From Myxococcales bacterium (GTDB taxonomy: Bacteria > Myxococcota_A > Polyangia > Polyangiales > Ga0077539), in the NCBI GenBank assembly GCA_016792845.1, contig JAEUKH010000035.1, forward strand, positions 61,376 to 125,375: a stretch of 64,000 bases of DNA, given 5' to 3'. The first letter of the stretch is position 1. Every line of letters starts with the position of its first letter. A program made the translations under genes and the position numbers. Positions 8,657 through 18,037 of the stretch are shown here, piece after piece. The notes under the pieces are model-generated. The model saw only the letters and a list, made by a program, of their open reading frames with translations. It was not told the origin of the DNA and did no database searches.

Positions 8657-8922
8657 CGGGGTGCCCCGGGGCTTAGCACTGCGCAATGCGTCATGTCGCC
8701 AAAGCGGCAAAGTGGCAAAGCGGGGCCCAAAGCGATGCCAGATCGTCGCTCGACAGTTGATGGTGGTGGGGCTTGAGTGCTAGGTACCAGCGCGCCTTCG
8801 GTGGTGGCCGCGGCCCTGGTGTACCGAGCGCGCGCGGGGTCTCGCATTGGCCCCGACCTGCGCCTGGTTTCGCCCACCGCAGGTGCCACCGCCCCACCGT
8901 CTTTTTTGAGGAGTTTCATCCC
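8657..8922. promoter_or_regulatory. divergent region between dnaE and a lipoprotein gene
   Basis: 266 bp. A short repetitive stretch at about 8699-8728 has AAAGCGGCAAAGTGGCAAAGCGG. A good Shine-Dalgarno (GAGGAG, 8908-8913) precedes the rightward lipoprotein gene. No gene is seen. Confidence 0.4.
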
Positions 8923-10035
8923 ATGATCGGCCGAAAGATTCTTGCGACCGGGCTCACATCACTTGCTCTCTTCGCCGTCGGCTGTGGCGGCGATGAGGGG
9001 TCGACCACCCCGACCACCGACGCCGGCGGCGGCGGCGGCGGCACGGGCATGACCTACGACTACGTCATCTCGCAGCTCACCCTCGACAACTCGATGATGA
9101 TCCCGAACCGCGGCGCGTTCGGGTACAACGTCGACGGCCGGTTTACGCCCGCCACGGGCCGTCAGCCCGCCGACTGCGACAAAGACGACTACTTCTCGCC
9201 CGTCGACAGCGACCAGAACATGGGCACCTGCACCGCGGGTCAGGCCAACGGCGGCGCGTCGTGCCGCGGCGGCGTTGACAACCAGCTCCCGTCGATCGCC
9301 GAGACCGTCGGCGGCCTCGTGGGCGGCGGCAGCGACATCGGCGCCCTCGTTCAGGGTCAGATCAACGACGGCAGCCTCGCCGTGATCGTGCGCGTCGAAG
9401 GCGTGAACGGCGCCCCCGGCCCGACCCTCAACGACGACAGCGTCACCGTGAAGATCTACCCCTTCGCGCACCCGATGTTCGCCAACTGCGCGTCGGTGGG
9501 CCAGCCGAACCAGATGTACCAGATCGACCCCGACTCGGTGGTCGGCGGCAACATCGCGATGGCGCGCTTCACCTACCAGGGCCGCATCGTGAACGGTCGC
9601 CTCCAGGTGGCCACCACCGACCTCACCCGCCCGGGCTTCTCGCTCGGCATCCCGGTGTCGTCGACGACCCTCAACCTCAACCTCTACGCGGTGTCGCTCC
9701 GGGTGACCATGGGCGCGACCTCGGGCTCGAACGGCAACCTCGGCGGCATGATCCTCCGCAGCGACCTCGTGAGCACCCTCGCGATGGCGCGCGACCTCTT
9801 GCCAGCGGGCATCTCGGCTGAGACCGTGAACGGCCTCATCGGCGGCTTCGTCGACATCGCGACCGACTCGATGAACCGCCCGGGCATGGGCTCGTGCGAC
9901 ATGGGCAACGCGGGCGGCATCGGCGCGGGCCTCGGCTTCGCGACGCAGATCGCCAACGTGTCGCCGACGGTGGGTCCGCGGCCGACCTCGGGCACCTGCG
10001 GCGCGCGCGGCGCGTCGGGCGACGCGGGTCGCTGA
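8923..10035 (+). CDS. predicted outer-membrane lipoprotein, function unknown
   Basis: 370 aa. The ATG is preceded by GAGGAG at a suitable distance. The N-terminus MIGRKILATGLTSLALFAVGC is a lipoprotein signal ending in a lipobox with Cys21, followed by a Thr/Asp/Gly linker. The mature part is Gly/Asn/Asp-rich with several cysteines and an internal VNGLIGGFVDIATDSMN segment. I do not recognise the domain. It is Asn/Thr/Val-rich and probably all-beta. It stands alone between dnaE and the GT2 operon. Confidence 0.7.
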   Translation: MIGRKILATGLTSLALFAVGCGGDEGSTTPTTDAGGGGGGTGMTYDYVISQLTLDNSMMIPNRGAFGYNVDGRFTPATGRQPADCDKDDYFSPVDSDQNMGTCTAGQANGGASCRGGVDNQLPSIAETVGGLVGGGSDIGALVQGQINDGSLAVIVRVEGVNGAPGPTLNDDSVTVKIYPFAHPMFANCASVGQPNQMYQIDPDSVVGGNIAMARFTYQGRIVNGRLQVATTDLTRPGFSLGIPVSSTTLNLNLYAVSLRVTMGATSGSNGNLGGMILRSDLVSTLAMARDLLPAGISAETVNGLIGGFVDIATDSMNRPGMGSCDMGNAGGIGAGLGFATQIANVSPTVGPRPTSGTCGARGASGDAGR

Positions 10036-10192
10036 GCCTCGCGCCTGAGGGCGCTGGCAGAGGTCTACCGGCCCTTTGAGGGTGCGGTCTCGGGTGCTCT
10101 CGCAAGGGGCCCGCGACGGCGCGCTCGGGGCCGGTGGCTTTTGGGCCCCTCCCAATGGCGGAAGGGCCTCTACCTTTGGGCGGGGGCTGTGC

Positions 10193-10198
10193 TACACC
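10193..10198 (+). promoter_or_regulatory. TACACC -10-like box, leaderless start of the GT2 gene
   Basis: TACACC followed by 7 bases and then GTG at 10206, with no Shine-Dalgarno. The spacing suits transcription starting at the start codon. Confidence 0.4.
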
Positions 10199-10205
10199 GC
10201 GGGCC

Positions 10206-11231
10206 GTGTCTACGGCCGCTGCGACCCCTGCAATCAGCCTTGTGATTCCAGTCTTTAACGAAGAAGAGTCGCTCGGCGCGCTCTTTGATGCGCTCGACCG
10301 CGCGGTGCCGACTTTGCCTCAGCCCGTCGAGGCGGTGCTCGTCGACGACGGCTCGCGCGACCGCTCGTTGACGCTCTTGCGAGAGGCCTCGCGCACCCGG
10401 CCTTGGCTCAAGGTGGTGCGCTTTCGGCGCAATTTCGGGCAGACCGCGGCCATCGCGGCGGGCATCGACCACGCCCGGGCGCCCCTCCTGGTGGCCCTCG
10501 ACGCCGACCTCCAGAACGACCCGAGCGACATCCCGCGGCTCTTGGCGCGTCTCGACGAGGGCTACGACGTGGTGTCGGGCTGGCGCCGCGACCGCAAAGA
10601 CAAGGCCGTGACGCGACGTCTGCCGAGCATGGTGGCCAACTGGCTGATCGGCTACGTCACCGGGGTTCGCATTCACGACTACGGTTGTACGTTGAAGGCC
10701 TACCGCCGCTGGGTGCTTGAGCCCTACGCGCTCTACGGCGAGATGCATCGGTTCATCCCGATTTATGCGAGCTGGGCGGGGGCTCGGGTCACCGAGATGG
10801 AGGTCACCCATCATGCCCGGCACGCCGGTCAGAGCAAGTACGGCCTCTCACGCATTTGGAAGGTGCTGCTCGACCTCCTCACGGTGACCTTTCTCGGGGG
10901 CTACTCGACCAAGCCGATCTACTTCTTCGGCCGCCCGGCGCTGGTGCTCTGCCTCGGGGGTCTGGCCTCGGGCTTTGTGTTCGTCGCGCAGTTCATTCGC
11001 AACCATTTGCTCGACATCCCCGGCCAATGGATCCAAGCGACCACGCTCTTGCAGCTCGCGGTCTTTCTCTTCTCGCTCGGCGTGCAGTTTCTCTTGATGG
11101 GTCTGCTCGGCGAGATTTTGATTCGCACCTACCACGAGTCTCAGGGCAAAAAGACCTACCTCGTGGGCGAGCTCATCAACTTCGACAGCCCCGTCGCGCC
11201 GCACCGCGAGCCCGACAACGGCGAGCGCTGA
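10206..11231 (+). CDS. GT2 polyprenyl-phosphate glycosyltransferase (DPM/ArnC-like)
   Basis: 341 aa from GTG 10206, which lies 7 bases after a TACACC box; a GTG at 10134 in the same frame would add 24 unconserved residues. The GT-A domain starts with ISLVIPVFNEEESL, then VDDGSRDRS and the metal-binding DADLQNDP. Two strongly hydrophobic segments near the C-terminus (ALVLCLGGLASGFVFVAQFI and LAVFLFSLGVQFLLMGLLGE) place it at the inner membrane. The family loads a sugar from a nucleotide donor onto undecaprenyl phosphate. Only 18 bp separate it from asnB, so an operon is likely. A role in making a lipid-linked sugar for a surface polymer is inference. Confidence 0.88.
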   Translation: MSTAAATPAISLVIPVFNEEESLGALFDALDRAVPTLPQPVEAVLVDDGSRDRSLTLLREASRTRPWLKVVRFRRNFGQTAAIAAGIDHARAPLLVALDADLQNDPSDIPRLLARLDEGYDVVSGWRRDRKDKAVTRRLPSMVANWLIGYVTGVRIHDYGCTLKAYRRWVLEPYALYGEMHRFIPIYASWAGARVTEMEVTHHARHAGQSKYGLSRIWKVLLDLLTVTFLGGYSTKPIYFFGRPALVLCLGGLASGFVFVAQFIRNHLLDIPGQWIQATTLLQLAVFLFSLGVQFLLMGLLGEILIRTYHESQGKKTYLVGELINFDSPVAPHREPDNGER

Positions 11232-11249
11232 GGCGCCGAGGCTTCGACC

Positions 11250-13145
11250 ATGTGTGGCATCAGCGGGGTGGTTCTGCCCCACGGGCAACGCCCCGAAGGT
11301 GACGTCATCGCGGCGATGACCGCGCGCCTCGCGCACCGAGGCCCCGACGGCGAGGGCCTCTACATCGACGACGGCTGCGCCCTCGGGCACCGCCGCCTCG
11401 CCATCGTCGACCTGTCGCCCAACGCGGCGCAGCCCATGGCCAGCGACGACGGCGACGACGTGCTCGTCTTCAACGGCGAGATCTATGACTTCAAGGCACT
11501 CAGGCGCGAGCTCGAAGGGCTCGGCGAGCGCTTCCGTTCGCAGAGCGACACCGAGTGTTTGCTCGTCGCGCTGCGCCGTTGGGGGGTCGAGGCGCTGTCG
11601 AAGATCCACGGCATGTTCGCCTTCGCCTGGTGGCAGCGCAAGCACCGCACGCTCACCCTCGGGCGCGACCGCTTCGGCAAGAAGCCGCTCTACATCGCGT
11701 GCTTCGGCGACGGCACGGGCTCCGAGGGGCTCGCCTTCGCGAGCGAGCTCAGGGCCCTCATGGCGCACCCGCGGGTGCACGACGAGCGCACCGTCGACCC
11801 CGTGGCGGTGGCCCAGTACCTCGTCCATGAGTATGTGCCCGCGCCGCACGCGATCGTGTCGAACGTGCGCAAGCTGCGGCCCGGCGAGGTGGCCGTTTGG
11901 CGCGAGACCACGGGGCTCTTGCTCGAAACGTACTGGTCGCCGCGCTTTGACACCCGCATGCACGGCAGCGTCGCGGCGCTGAGAGAGGGCTTCCTCAGCC
12001 GGGTCGACGCGGCGGTGCGGCGGCGCCTGGTGGCCGACGTGCCTGTGGGCATCTTTCTCTCGGGCGGTCTCGATTCGAGCCTCGTGGCGGCGCTCGCGGT
12101 GCGACACCACCCGAAGATCAAGACCTTCGCGGTGGGCTTCGAGAACGCGAGCTTCGACGAGCGAGCCCACGCCGCGCAGGTGGCCGAACACCTCGGCACC
12201 GACCACCACGTCGAGGTGCTCAGCGAAGCCGCCCTGATCGACGCGGTGCTGCCGACCCTCGACTGGCTCGATGAGCCTCACGCCGACTCGTCGATCCTGC
12301 CGACGAGCCTCCTCGCGGCGATGGCCCGGCGTGAGGTCACCGTGGCCCTCGGCGGCGACGGCGGTGATGAGATCCTCGCGGGGTACCCGACCTTCGTCGC
12401 CGACAAGCTCCTCGGGGCGCTGCCGCCGAGCGCCGTGTTGGGCGCGCTGATCGGGCGGGCCGCGCGGCTCGCGCCTCAGAGCGACGCGAACTTCTCGCTG
12501 GCCTTCAAGCTCCGACAGATGGCCCAGGGTGTCGGGTCGTGGGGCGCCGAGCGGCACGCCCGCTGGCTCGCGGCGATCGACCCCGAGGTCTTGCCCGCGC
12601 TCATGACGAGCTGGTTCGGTGAGGCGCCGCAATTGGCCCTCGCGCACGCCCAAGAGGTCGGGCTCGGGCAATTCACCAATTTCGACGCGGCGACGGCGTT
12701 TTACCTCCGCAGCTACCTTGCCGAGGGGGTGTTGCAGAAGGTCGACCGGGCGACCATGCGGGCCTCGCTCGAAGCCCGCGCGCCGCTGCTCGACACCGAG
12801 GTGGTGTCGTACTGTCTGAGCCTCCCTGAGTCGGTGAGGCTGCGCGGCACGAGCACCAAATGGTTGATGCGCGAAGCGCTGCGGGGCCTCGTGCCTGAGG
12901 CCATCCTCGCGCGGCCCAAGAAGGGCTTCGGCGCGCCGGTGGGGCAGTGGCTGCGGGGGCCGCTGCGCACCTTCTTGACCGACACCCTGTCGCCGCGGGC
13001 CATCGCCCGGAGCGGGTGGTTCAACCCCAGGGTGGTGGGCCGCTGGATCGACGAGCACCTCGCAGGCACGGCCGATCATCGCAAGCCGCTCTACACCCTG
13101 CTCGTGCTCGAACACTGGCGCGCGCGCTGGATGGAGACGCCGTGA
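11250..13145 (+). CDS. asnB: asparagine synthase (glutamine-hydrolysing)
   Basis: 631 aa. The N-terminal Ntn-glutaminase begins MCGISGVV, with Cys2 as nucleophile once Met is removed. The C-terminal synthetase has the ATP-pyrophosphatase loop SGGLDSS at about 271-276. It makes Asn from Asp, ATP and glutamine-derived ammonia. Paralogues inside polysaccharide loci can amidate sugars or glycan-linked amino acids. The position between a GT2 and a membrane-anchored protein suggests such a specialised role, but the core motifs are those of a normal AsnB. The stop overlaps the next gene's GTG (GTGA). Confidence 0.92.
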   Translation: MCGISGVVLPHGQRPEGDVIAAMTARLAHRGPDGEGLYIDDGCALGHRRLAIVDLSPNAAQPMASDDGDDVLVFNGEIYDFKALRRELEGLGERFRSQSDTECLLVALRRWGVEALSKIHGMFAFAWWQRKHRTLTLGRDRFGKKPLYIACFGDGTGSEGLAFASELRALMAHPRVHDERTVDPVAVAQYLVHEYVPAPHAIVSNVRKLRPGEVAVWRETTGLLLETYWSPRFDTRMHGSVAALREGFLSRVDAAVRRRLVADVPVGIFLSGGLDSSLVAALAVRHHPKIKTFAVGFENASFDERAHAAQVAEHLGTDHHVEVLSEAALIDAVLPTLDWLDEPHADSSILPTSLLAAMARREVTVALGGDGGDEILAGYPTFVADKLLGALPPSAVLGALIGRAARLAPQSDANFSLAFKLRQMAQGVGSWGAERHARWLAAIDPEVLPALMTSWFGEAPQLALAHAQEVGLGQFTNFDAATAFYLRSYLAEGVLQKVDRATMRASLEARAPLLDTEVVSYCLSLPESVRLRGTSTKWLMREALRGLVPEAILARPKKGFGAPVGQWLRGPLRTFLTDTLSPRAIARSGWFNPRVVGRWIDEHLAGTADHRKPLYTLLVLEHWRARWMETP

Positions 13146-14023
13146 GCGAGCGAGACTCGGCCATCGGCCGCGACCTGGTGGGGGTGGCCCTCGCGGTGGT
13201 GACGCTCCTCGGCGCGATGAAGACCCTCGATTGGGCCCTCGCCAAGAGCGACCCGCGGCGCGCGATGGTGGGCCGCATGCGGCGCGAGGCCGGGCCCCGC
13301 GACCTCTTGGTGATCACCGACGAGGCGCCCGAGCTCGTGGCCGCCGCGGCGCCCATGGCCGCGGTTTGGGGGGGCATCAACACCGACGATCTCGGGCCCG
13401 TGCGGCGGGTCTACGGGCTCGGCAACACCGTCGCAGCGTTGGCTCCGCTCTTGGGGCGCTTCGGCCCCGGGCAGACCCTCTACGGCGACGGCCGGGCGGT
13501 GATGTGGGAGCTCGCGACGATTCACGGGGCCCGGGTGGTCTTTGACGCCAACCTCGGGGTCGGCACGCGCATCACGGCCCAACGCGAGGGCGGCGCCGAC
13601 GCGGGCCCCTGCCCCTACGATGGCACCGCCCGCCTCGTCTGCAACGGCCCTGATTGGAACCAACCGCGCGTCGAAGAGCACCACTTCGACGGCGTCGCCC
13701 TGACCTGCCTCTACGCCCACCCCCAGGCCGACGGTAGGCTGGTCTTCACCTTCACCGACATCGCCCCGGCGCGGGCCGTGATGGGCGCCTTCGGCATCGA
13801 CGACGCGGGGATCTTCCCGGGCGGGGCCGACGTGACGGCCGAGGTGATCTGGCAGCCTGAGGGCCGCCCGAGGGTGCGTCAGGTGCTCGTGGCCCACAAC
13901 GTCAAGGGCGTGACGCCGTACCGCTTCGAGGTGCCGCGGGCGGCCGCCCGGGCCACGGTGTCGATCACCACCCCGAACGCGGGGGCCCGGCAGTTTTGCT
14001 TCACCCTCCGCGCCACCGAGTGA
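13142..14023 (+). CDS. membrane-anchored protein of unknown function, coupled to asnB
   Basis: 293 aa. The GTG start overlaps the asnB stop by 4 bp, so translation is probably coupled. One N-terminal hydrophobic segment (DLVGVALAVVTLLGAMKTL) is followed by a soluble domain of about 260 residues. Visible blocks are DLLVITDEAPELVAAAAPMAAVWGGI, an alpha/beta-like part with GNTVAALAPLLGRFGPG, and a C-terminal beta-rich part with a paired-Cys segment (CPYDGTARLVC). I do not recognise the family. The location suggests it belongs to the glycan or envelope pathway of the two preceding genes. Confidence 0.75.
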   Translation: MSERDSAIGRDLVGVALAVVTLLGAMKTLDWALAKSDPRRAMVGRMRREAGPRDLLVITDEAPELVAAAAPMAAVWGGINTDDLGPVRRVYGLGNTVAALAPLLGRFGPGQTLYGDGRAVMWELATIHGARVVFDANLGVGTRITAQREGGADAGPCPYDGTARLVCNGPDWNQPRVEEHHFDGVALTCLYAHPQADGRLVFTFTDIAPARAVMGAFGIDDAGIFPGGADVTAEVIWQPEGRPRVRQVLVAHNVKGVTPYRFEVPRAAARATVSITTPNAGARQFCFTLRATE

Positions 14024-14026
14024 GGC

Positions 14027-14764
14027 TCAGCGCGGCCGCTGCGCGCGGGCCCAACGCACGAAGTTGTCGAGCACCTGTTGCCCGGCCGGCGCCGGCACCA
14101 CCCGCGCGTAGAGCGCCTCGGGGTCGGTGCCCTCGCGGCGGAGCTGCGTCGACCGCGCCCGCACGTACCCCTTCAAGATCGGCGCCGTGACCTCGGGGTG
14201 AAACTGCACCCCCCACGCTGAGCCCCAGCGGAAGGTCTGGCACGCGTCGAGGTCGCTCTCGGCCAGCACCGCGGCGCCCTCAGGGGGCGCGATCACCGTG
14301 TCGCAGTGGGTCGCTTGGGCCGTGAAGCGCGCGCCGAGGCCCGCGAACAAGGGAGCCCCTTCGCCCGCGGGGTGACGCCGCACCTCGATGGTGCCCATCT
14401 CGCGACCGCGAGGGTTTCTCACCACGCGCCCACCCAAGGCCTGGGCGAGGAGCTGGTGGCCGAAGCACACCCCGAGGGTCGGAAGCCCCCGCGCGACCAC
14501 CGCCTCGCGGAGCCGCGCCTCAAGCGGCCCGACCCACGGCAAGGGGTCGTACACCGAGTGCGGAGAGCCCGTCACGATCACCGCGTCGTGGCCGTCGAAG
14601 ACCTCGGCCGAGAGCGGCGCCGCGCGGGGGTCGACCACCCGCACCCCGACCTCGGGGCCGAGGGCCTTGACGAACCACGTCGCGAAGCACCCCTCGACGG
14701 CCCCCACCGAGGGTTCAGGGTCGCCGCAGACCACCACCACACAACGAAGCGCAGGCTCGCTCAT
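14027..14764 (-). CDS. class I glutamine amidotransferase-like protein
   Basis: 245 aa. The nucleophile elbow is GVCFGHQLL with Cys100, and the His-Glu pair lies in WGVQFHPEV. The sequence TGSPHSVYD upstream is typical of GuaA-like stand-alone amidotransferases, including gamma-glutamyl-type hydrolases. These enzymes hydrolyse the amide of glutamine or a gamma-glutamyl bond; no synthetase domain is attached. The ATG at MSEPALRC is chosen over an ATG 19 codons upstream because the alpha/beta fold begins at once. It is convergent with the asnB operon (3 bp between stops). Confidence 0.85.
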   Translation of the reverse strand: MSEPALRCVVVVCGDPEPSVGAVEGCFATWFVKALGPEVGVRVVDPRAAPLSAEVFDGHDAVIVTGSPHSVYDPLPWVGPLEARLREAVVARGLPTLGVCFGHQLLAQALGGRVVRNPRGREMGTIEVRRHPAGEGAPLFAGLGARFTAQATHCDTVIAPPEGAAVLAESDLDACQTFRWGSAWGVQFHPEVTAPILKGYVRARSTQLRREGTDPEALYARVVPAPAGQQVLDNFVRWARAQRPR

Positions 14765-14846
14765 AGGCGTCAACGACGGAGTCTGCCCTTGAGGCTTCAC
14801 CCGATGCCAGATTTTCACCATCGCGCCTGCGGGCGGGAGGCTGTGC

Positions 14847-14852
14847 TATGCG
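14847..14852 (+). promoter_or_regulatory. TATGCG -10-like box before the TonB receptor
   Basis: GGCTGTGCTATGCG followed by 6 bases and then GTG at 14859. The sequence around the box (GCTGTGCTA) is the same as upstream of the GT2 gene at 10186-10194. Confidence 0.4.
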
Positions 14853-14858
14853 GCGCGG

Positions 14859-16871
14859 GTGCTGCCTCTGCGTCGTTCGGTGGTGTGCCTGGGCCTCGCG
14901 CTGTTGACAGCGTCGCGGGCCCGTCGCGGCGCCGCCGACCCCGTCGAGGGCGCGGTGGTGCGCGCCGACCCCGTCGCGCGGGCCCGGGCCGCCCTGACCC
15001 GCGGGAGCCGGGCCGTCACGGTGATCGACCTCCGCGACGACGCCCGCTTTCGTGACAGCGTCGCGCAGTCGATCGAGCAGAGCCCGGGGGTGAGCCTCCG
15101 GAGCCTCGGCGACCCCTTCGCGGCGACCTCGGTGACCCTCCGCGGCGCCACCGGCGCGCACGTCGTGGTGGCCCTCGACGGCGTGGTGCTGAACGACGCC
15201 GCGAGCGACGGGGTCGACCTGAACCTCGTCGCTCCGGCCTTGCTCGAACGCGCGACGCTCTACCGCGGGGCGGCGCCCTTGCACCTCGGCGGCGGCTCGC
15301 TCGGCGGGGCCATCGAGCTGCACACCCGGAGCGTCACGGCCCCGTCGGTGGCCCAGGTGAGCCTCGGGTTCGGCGCCTTCGGCACCCGCCGCGCCGCCGC
15401 CACGGTGGCCGGACGCAGCGGCCCCTGGCGCGCCCTCGCCGCGCTCGGATACCGCCACACCGACGGCGATTTCAGCTTCTACGACACCGACGCCACCCCC
15501 GACCGCGCCGGCCAGTTTCGCCCCCGACGGAACAACCGCGCCGACGCCGTCGACCTCTTGGCGCGGCTCTGCCACCAGCGCGCCGCGCTCAGACCCGGGG
15601 CGTGCCTCACGGCCCTCGTGTCGGGCCGCGCGCGGGGCGTGCCCGGGGTGGTGCCCTTCGAGAGCGAGGGGCCGTTCTTTACACAATCGCGGGCCCTCGT
15701 ACGGGCCGAGCTGCCGCTCGTGTCGAGGCGCTACACCGTGGCCGCATTCGGCACCGCGATGCGCCGCGCCGATCGCTTCGTCAACGACGGCCCGGTGCCC
15801 CTCGGGTACGGCACCGGCGACCGCAGCGAGACCCTCGTCGGCGAGCTCGGCCTTCGCGCGCACCCCGGCGTCGAAGGGCGCGACGGCCTCCACGCGATGC
15901 TCAGGGCGCGGCACGAGACCTTTCGCTCGTTGAGCCGTGGCGGCGACGGCGAGGCCTCGCGCAGCGCCCTCTTCGCAGGCCTGGAGGCCCATCACACCTT
16001 CGCGCGCCTTCACCTCGACGCGGGGCTCGGCCTCGACGCCCTCGTCGACGCCCGAGACGGCCTCGCGCAGCGCCGCGCCCTCTTGAGCCCGCGCCTCGGG
16101 GCGCGCGTCGTGCTGACCCCCGCCCTCTCGCTCCGCGCGACGCTCAGCCGCGCAGCGCGGGCCCCCTCGCTCGGCGAGCTCTACGGCGACCGCGGGAGCC
16201 TCCAGGGCAACCCCGCGCTCGTCCCCGAATCGGCCTACCAGGCTGACCTCGGCGCCGTCTTCGAGGCCCGCCGCGGGCGCTCCCGGGTCTTCACCGAGGT
16301 GGCCCTTTGGGGCCGACGCGCCGACGACCTCATCGCCCTCGCGCAGACCAGCCGCGCGACCCTGCGGCCCTTCAACACCGGCGCCGCGTGGCTCGCGGGG
16401 GTCGAGCTCGACGCGCGGCTGCAAATCTTAGATTATCTTGAAATTTCAGTAAGTTACGCCCTTACCGAGAGCGCCCAGATCGCGCCCGGGAGCGCCCTCG
16501 ACGGGCGGGCCTTGCCCTTCACGCCGCGTCACGACGTGGGGCTTCGGGCGAGCTACCAGCGCGCACGTTGGCGCGCGGGGGCGGAGCTCTCGGGGCGGAG
16601 CGCGGTGTGGCTCGAGCGCGCCAACGTCGCGTCGGTGCCGGGACGCGCCCTCGTCGGCGCCCACGTCATGGTCGCCCTGGTGCGTCGCCCGACGCAGCGG
16701 GTGTGGCTCCGCGCCGAGGTGAACAACCTCTTGAACCTCCGCACCCTCAGCGAAGACGTCACCCTCGGAGACCGCGTCTTCACCCGGGTGGTCGCGCTGC
16801 AAGACAGCTTCGGCTATCCCCTCCCGGGTCGCAGCGTGTCACTGTCACTCTCTTGGGATTACGAGTCATGA
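14859..16871 (+). CDS. TonB-dependent outer-membrane receptor
   Basis: 670 aa, GTG start. A hydrophobic leader is followed by a plug domain (SIEQSPGVSLRSLGDP; SVTLRGATGAHVVVALDGV; LYRGAAPLHLGGGSLGGAIEL) and then a 22-strand-type barrel with alternating hydrophobic strands and Arg/Asp-rich turns. It ends SLSLSWDYES. It resembles the BtuB/vitamin-metal branch in size. It imports a ligand driven by TonB; the ligand is unknown. No cobalamin riboswitch is visible upstream. The stop overlaps the next ATG (ATGA), linking it to a lipoprotein likely to work with it. Confidence 0.88.
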   Translation: MLPLRRSVVCLGLALLTASRARRGAADPVEGAVVRADPVARARAALTRGSRAVTVIDLRDDARFRDSVAQSIEQSPGVSLRSLGDPFAATSVTLRGATGAHVVVALDGVVLNDAASDGVDLNLVAPALLERATLYRGAAPLHLGGGSLGGAIELHTRSVTAPSVAQVSLGFGAFGTRRAAATVAGRSGPWRALAALGYRHTDGDFSFYDTDATPDRAGQFRPRRNNRADAVDLLARLCHQRAALRPGACLTALVSGRARGVPGVVPFESEGPFFTQSRALVRAELPLVSRRYTVAAFGTAMRRADRFVNDGPVPLGYGTGDRSETLVGELGLRAHPGVEGRDGLHAMLRARHETFRSLSRGGDGEASRSALFAGLEAHHTFARLHLDAGLGLDALVDARDGLAQRRALLSPRLGARVVLTPALSLRATLSRAARAPSLGELYGDRGSLQGNPALVPESAYQADLGAVFEARRGRSRVFTEVALWGRRADDLIALAQTSRATLRPFNTGAAWLAGVELDARLQILDYLEISVSYALTESAQIAPGSALDGRALPFTPRHDVGLRASYQRARWRAGAELSGRSAVWLERANVASVPGRALVGAHVMVALVRRPTQRVWLRAEVNNLLNLRTLSEDVTLGDRVFTRVVALQDSFGYPLPGRSVSLSLSWDYES

Positions 16872-18025
16872 GAGCCGCCGCGTTGGCCATCGTTTCGCTG
16901 CTGAGCCTCGGGTGCGGGGGGTCGCCCGCCGGGGTCGAGGCGACCGACTGCGCAGCCTTGGCGGGGCGGCTCCTCGGCGCCCCCGAGCGTCGTCGGCTCC
17001 TCGTGATCGGGAGCAACTTCACCACAGGGGTTGCCTTTCGCATCGACCCCGCGACGATGCAGACCGAGCCGCTGTCGTTGGGCGTCACCGGCGACACCGT
17101 GGCGCGCATGGCGGGTGACGCGCTGGTGCTCCTTCACCGCTCGCAGACTCAGGGCGACAACCTCACGCTCTTTGACGCGCGCCCCGTCCGGCCGCGGTAC
17201 GTGTGTCAGCTCGCGCTCTCTCGCGACGACGAGCGGGTGCGGGGGCTCCGCCCTTGGGTCAACGCCCACGACGTGGTGGCCCTCGACGCGAGCACCCTCG
17301 CCGTGGCGCGGTACAACCTCGGCAGCCTGGCGGTGATTGACCTTCAGCGCGGCGCCCTCACCCGCACGGTCGACCTCACGGCCTTTCAGGGCCGCGCGGC
17401 GCTGCCCTACCCCGACGCGATGGCCCGGGTCGGCGACGAGATCTGGGTGAGCCTCCAGCGCCTCGACGACCTCGTTCACCCCACGCAGCCTGGGTTGATC
17501 GTTCGCTTTGACGCCGCGCTCACCCGCGTCGTGGGCACCTTGGCGCTGCCCTACGCCAACCCCTACGGCCCCTTTCGGCGCCTCGACGACGGCCGCGTGG
17601 CCCTCGCGACGCTCGGAGATTACAGCGTCATCGGCGACGGGGGCCTGCTCGCCATCGACCCGCAGAGTCAGACCGTCACGGTGCTGCGCGACGAGGCCGC
17701 CTTGGGGTCGAACCTCGACGGGTTTGTGTTCTTCGACGCCGAGCGGGTGTTGCTCAAGCGCGCGGGGGCGCGCGACGGCGGCGGCGGCGAGGTGGGCGTT
17801 CGCTTCACCATCGAGGGCGGCGATGCGCCGCGAGAGCTTGTGCAGCGGGCGCTTTGGGCGCCTGCCTTTCCTGAGGTGATGGGGGCCTTGGGGTGGGTCG
17901 GCGACCCGGGGCGCGCCTTGGGCGACGACGCGGCGGTGCGGGCGTTTACCCGAGACGGCGATGCCATCGCGGCGTTTACGATGCCCGACGCGATGCGACC
18001 GTACGACCTCTTGCCGGTGCCCTGA
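16868..18025 (+). CDS. beta-propeller-like lipoprotein coupled to the TonB receptor
   Basis: 385 aa. The 4-bp overlap with the receptor stop shows coupling. The signal MRAAALAIVSLLSLGC ends in a lipobox (Cys16). The mature part has repeated strand patterns about 45-60 residues apart (LLVIGSNFTTGVAFRIDPATMQ; VVALDASTLAVARYNLGSLAVIDLQ; LLAIDPQSQTVTVL), as in YncE/quinoprotein-type seven-bladed propellers. Such lipoproteins often sit beside TonB receptors and may capture or hold the ligand at the cell surface. The ligand is unknown. Confidence 0.75.
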   Translation: MRAAALAIVSLLSLGCGGSPAGVEATDCAALAGRLLGAPERRRLLVIGSNFTTGVAFRIDPATMQTEPLSLGVTGDTVARMAGDALVLLHRSQTQGDNLTLFDARPVRPRYVCQLALSRDDERVRGLRPWVNAHDVVALDASTLAVARYNLGSLAVIDLQRGALTRTVDLTAFQGRAALPYPDAMARVGDEIWVSLQRLDDLVHPTQPGLIVRFDAALTRVVGTLALPYANPYGPFRRLDDGRVALATLGDYSVIGDGGLLAIDPQSQTVTVLRDEAALGSNLDGFVFFDAERVLLKRAGARDGGGGEVGVRFTIEGGDAPRELVQRALWAPAFPEVMGALGWVGDPGRALGDDAAVRAFTRDGDAIAAFTMPDAMRPYDLLPVP

Positions 18026-18037
18026 GCGCGCCCGCGC

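Noticed and set aside
10848..13115. 755-codon open frame antisense to asnB
   Set aside because: It covers a gene with complete AsnB motifs; the antisense product is His/Arg/Glu-rich shadow sequence.
14765..14858. Cobalamin riboswitch upstream of the TonB receptor
   Set aside because: Only 94 bp are available and no B12-box-like sequence is visible.
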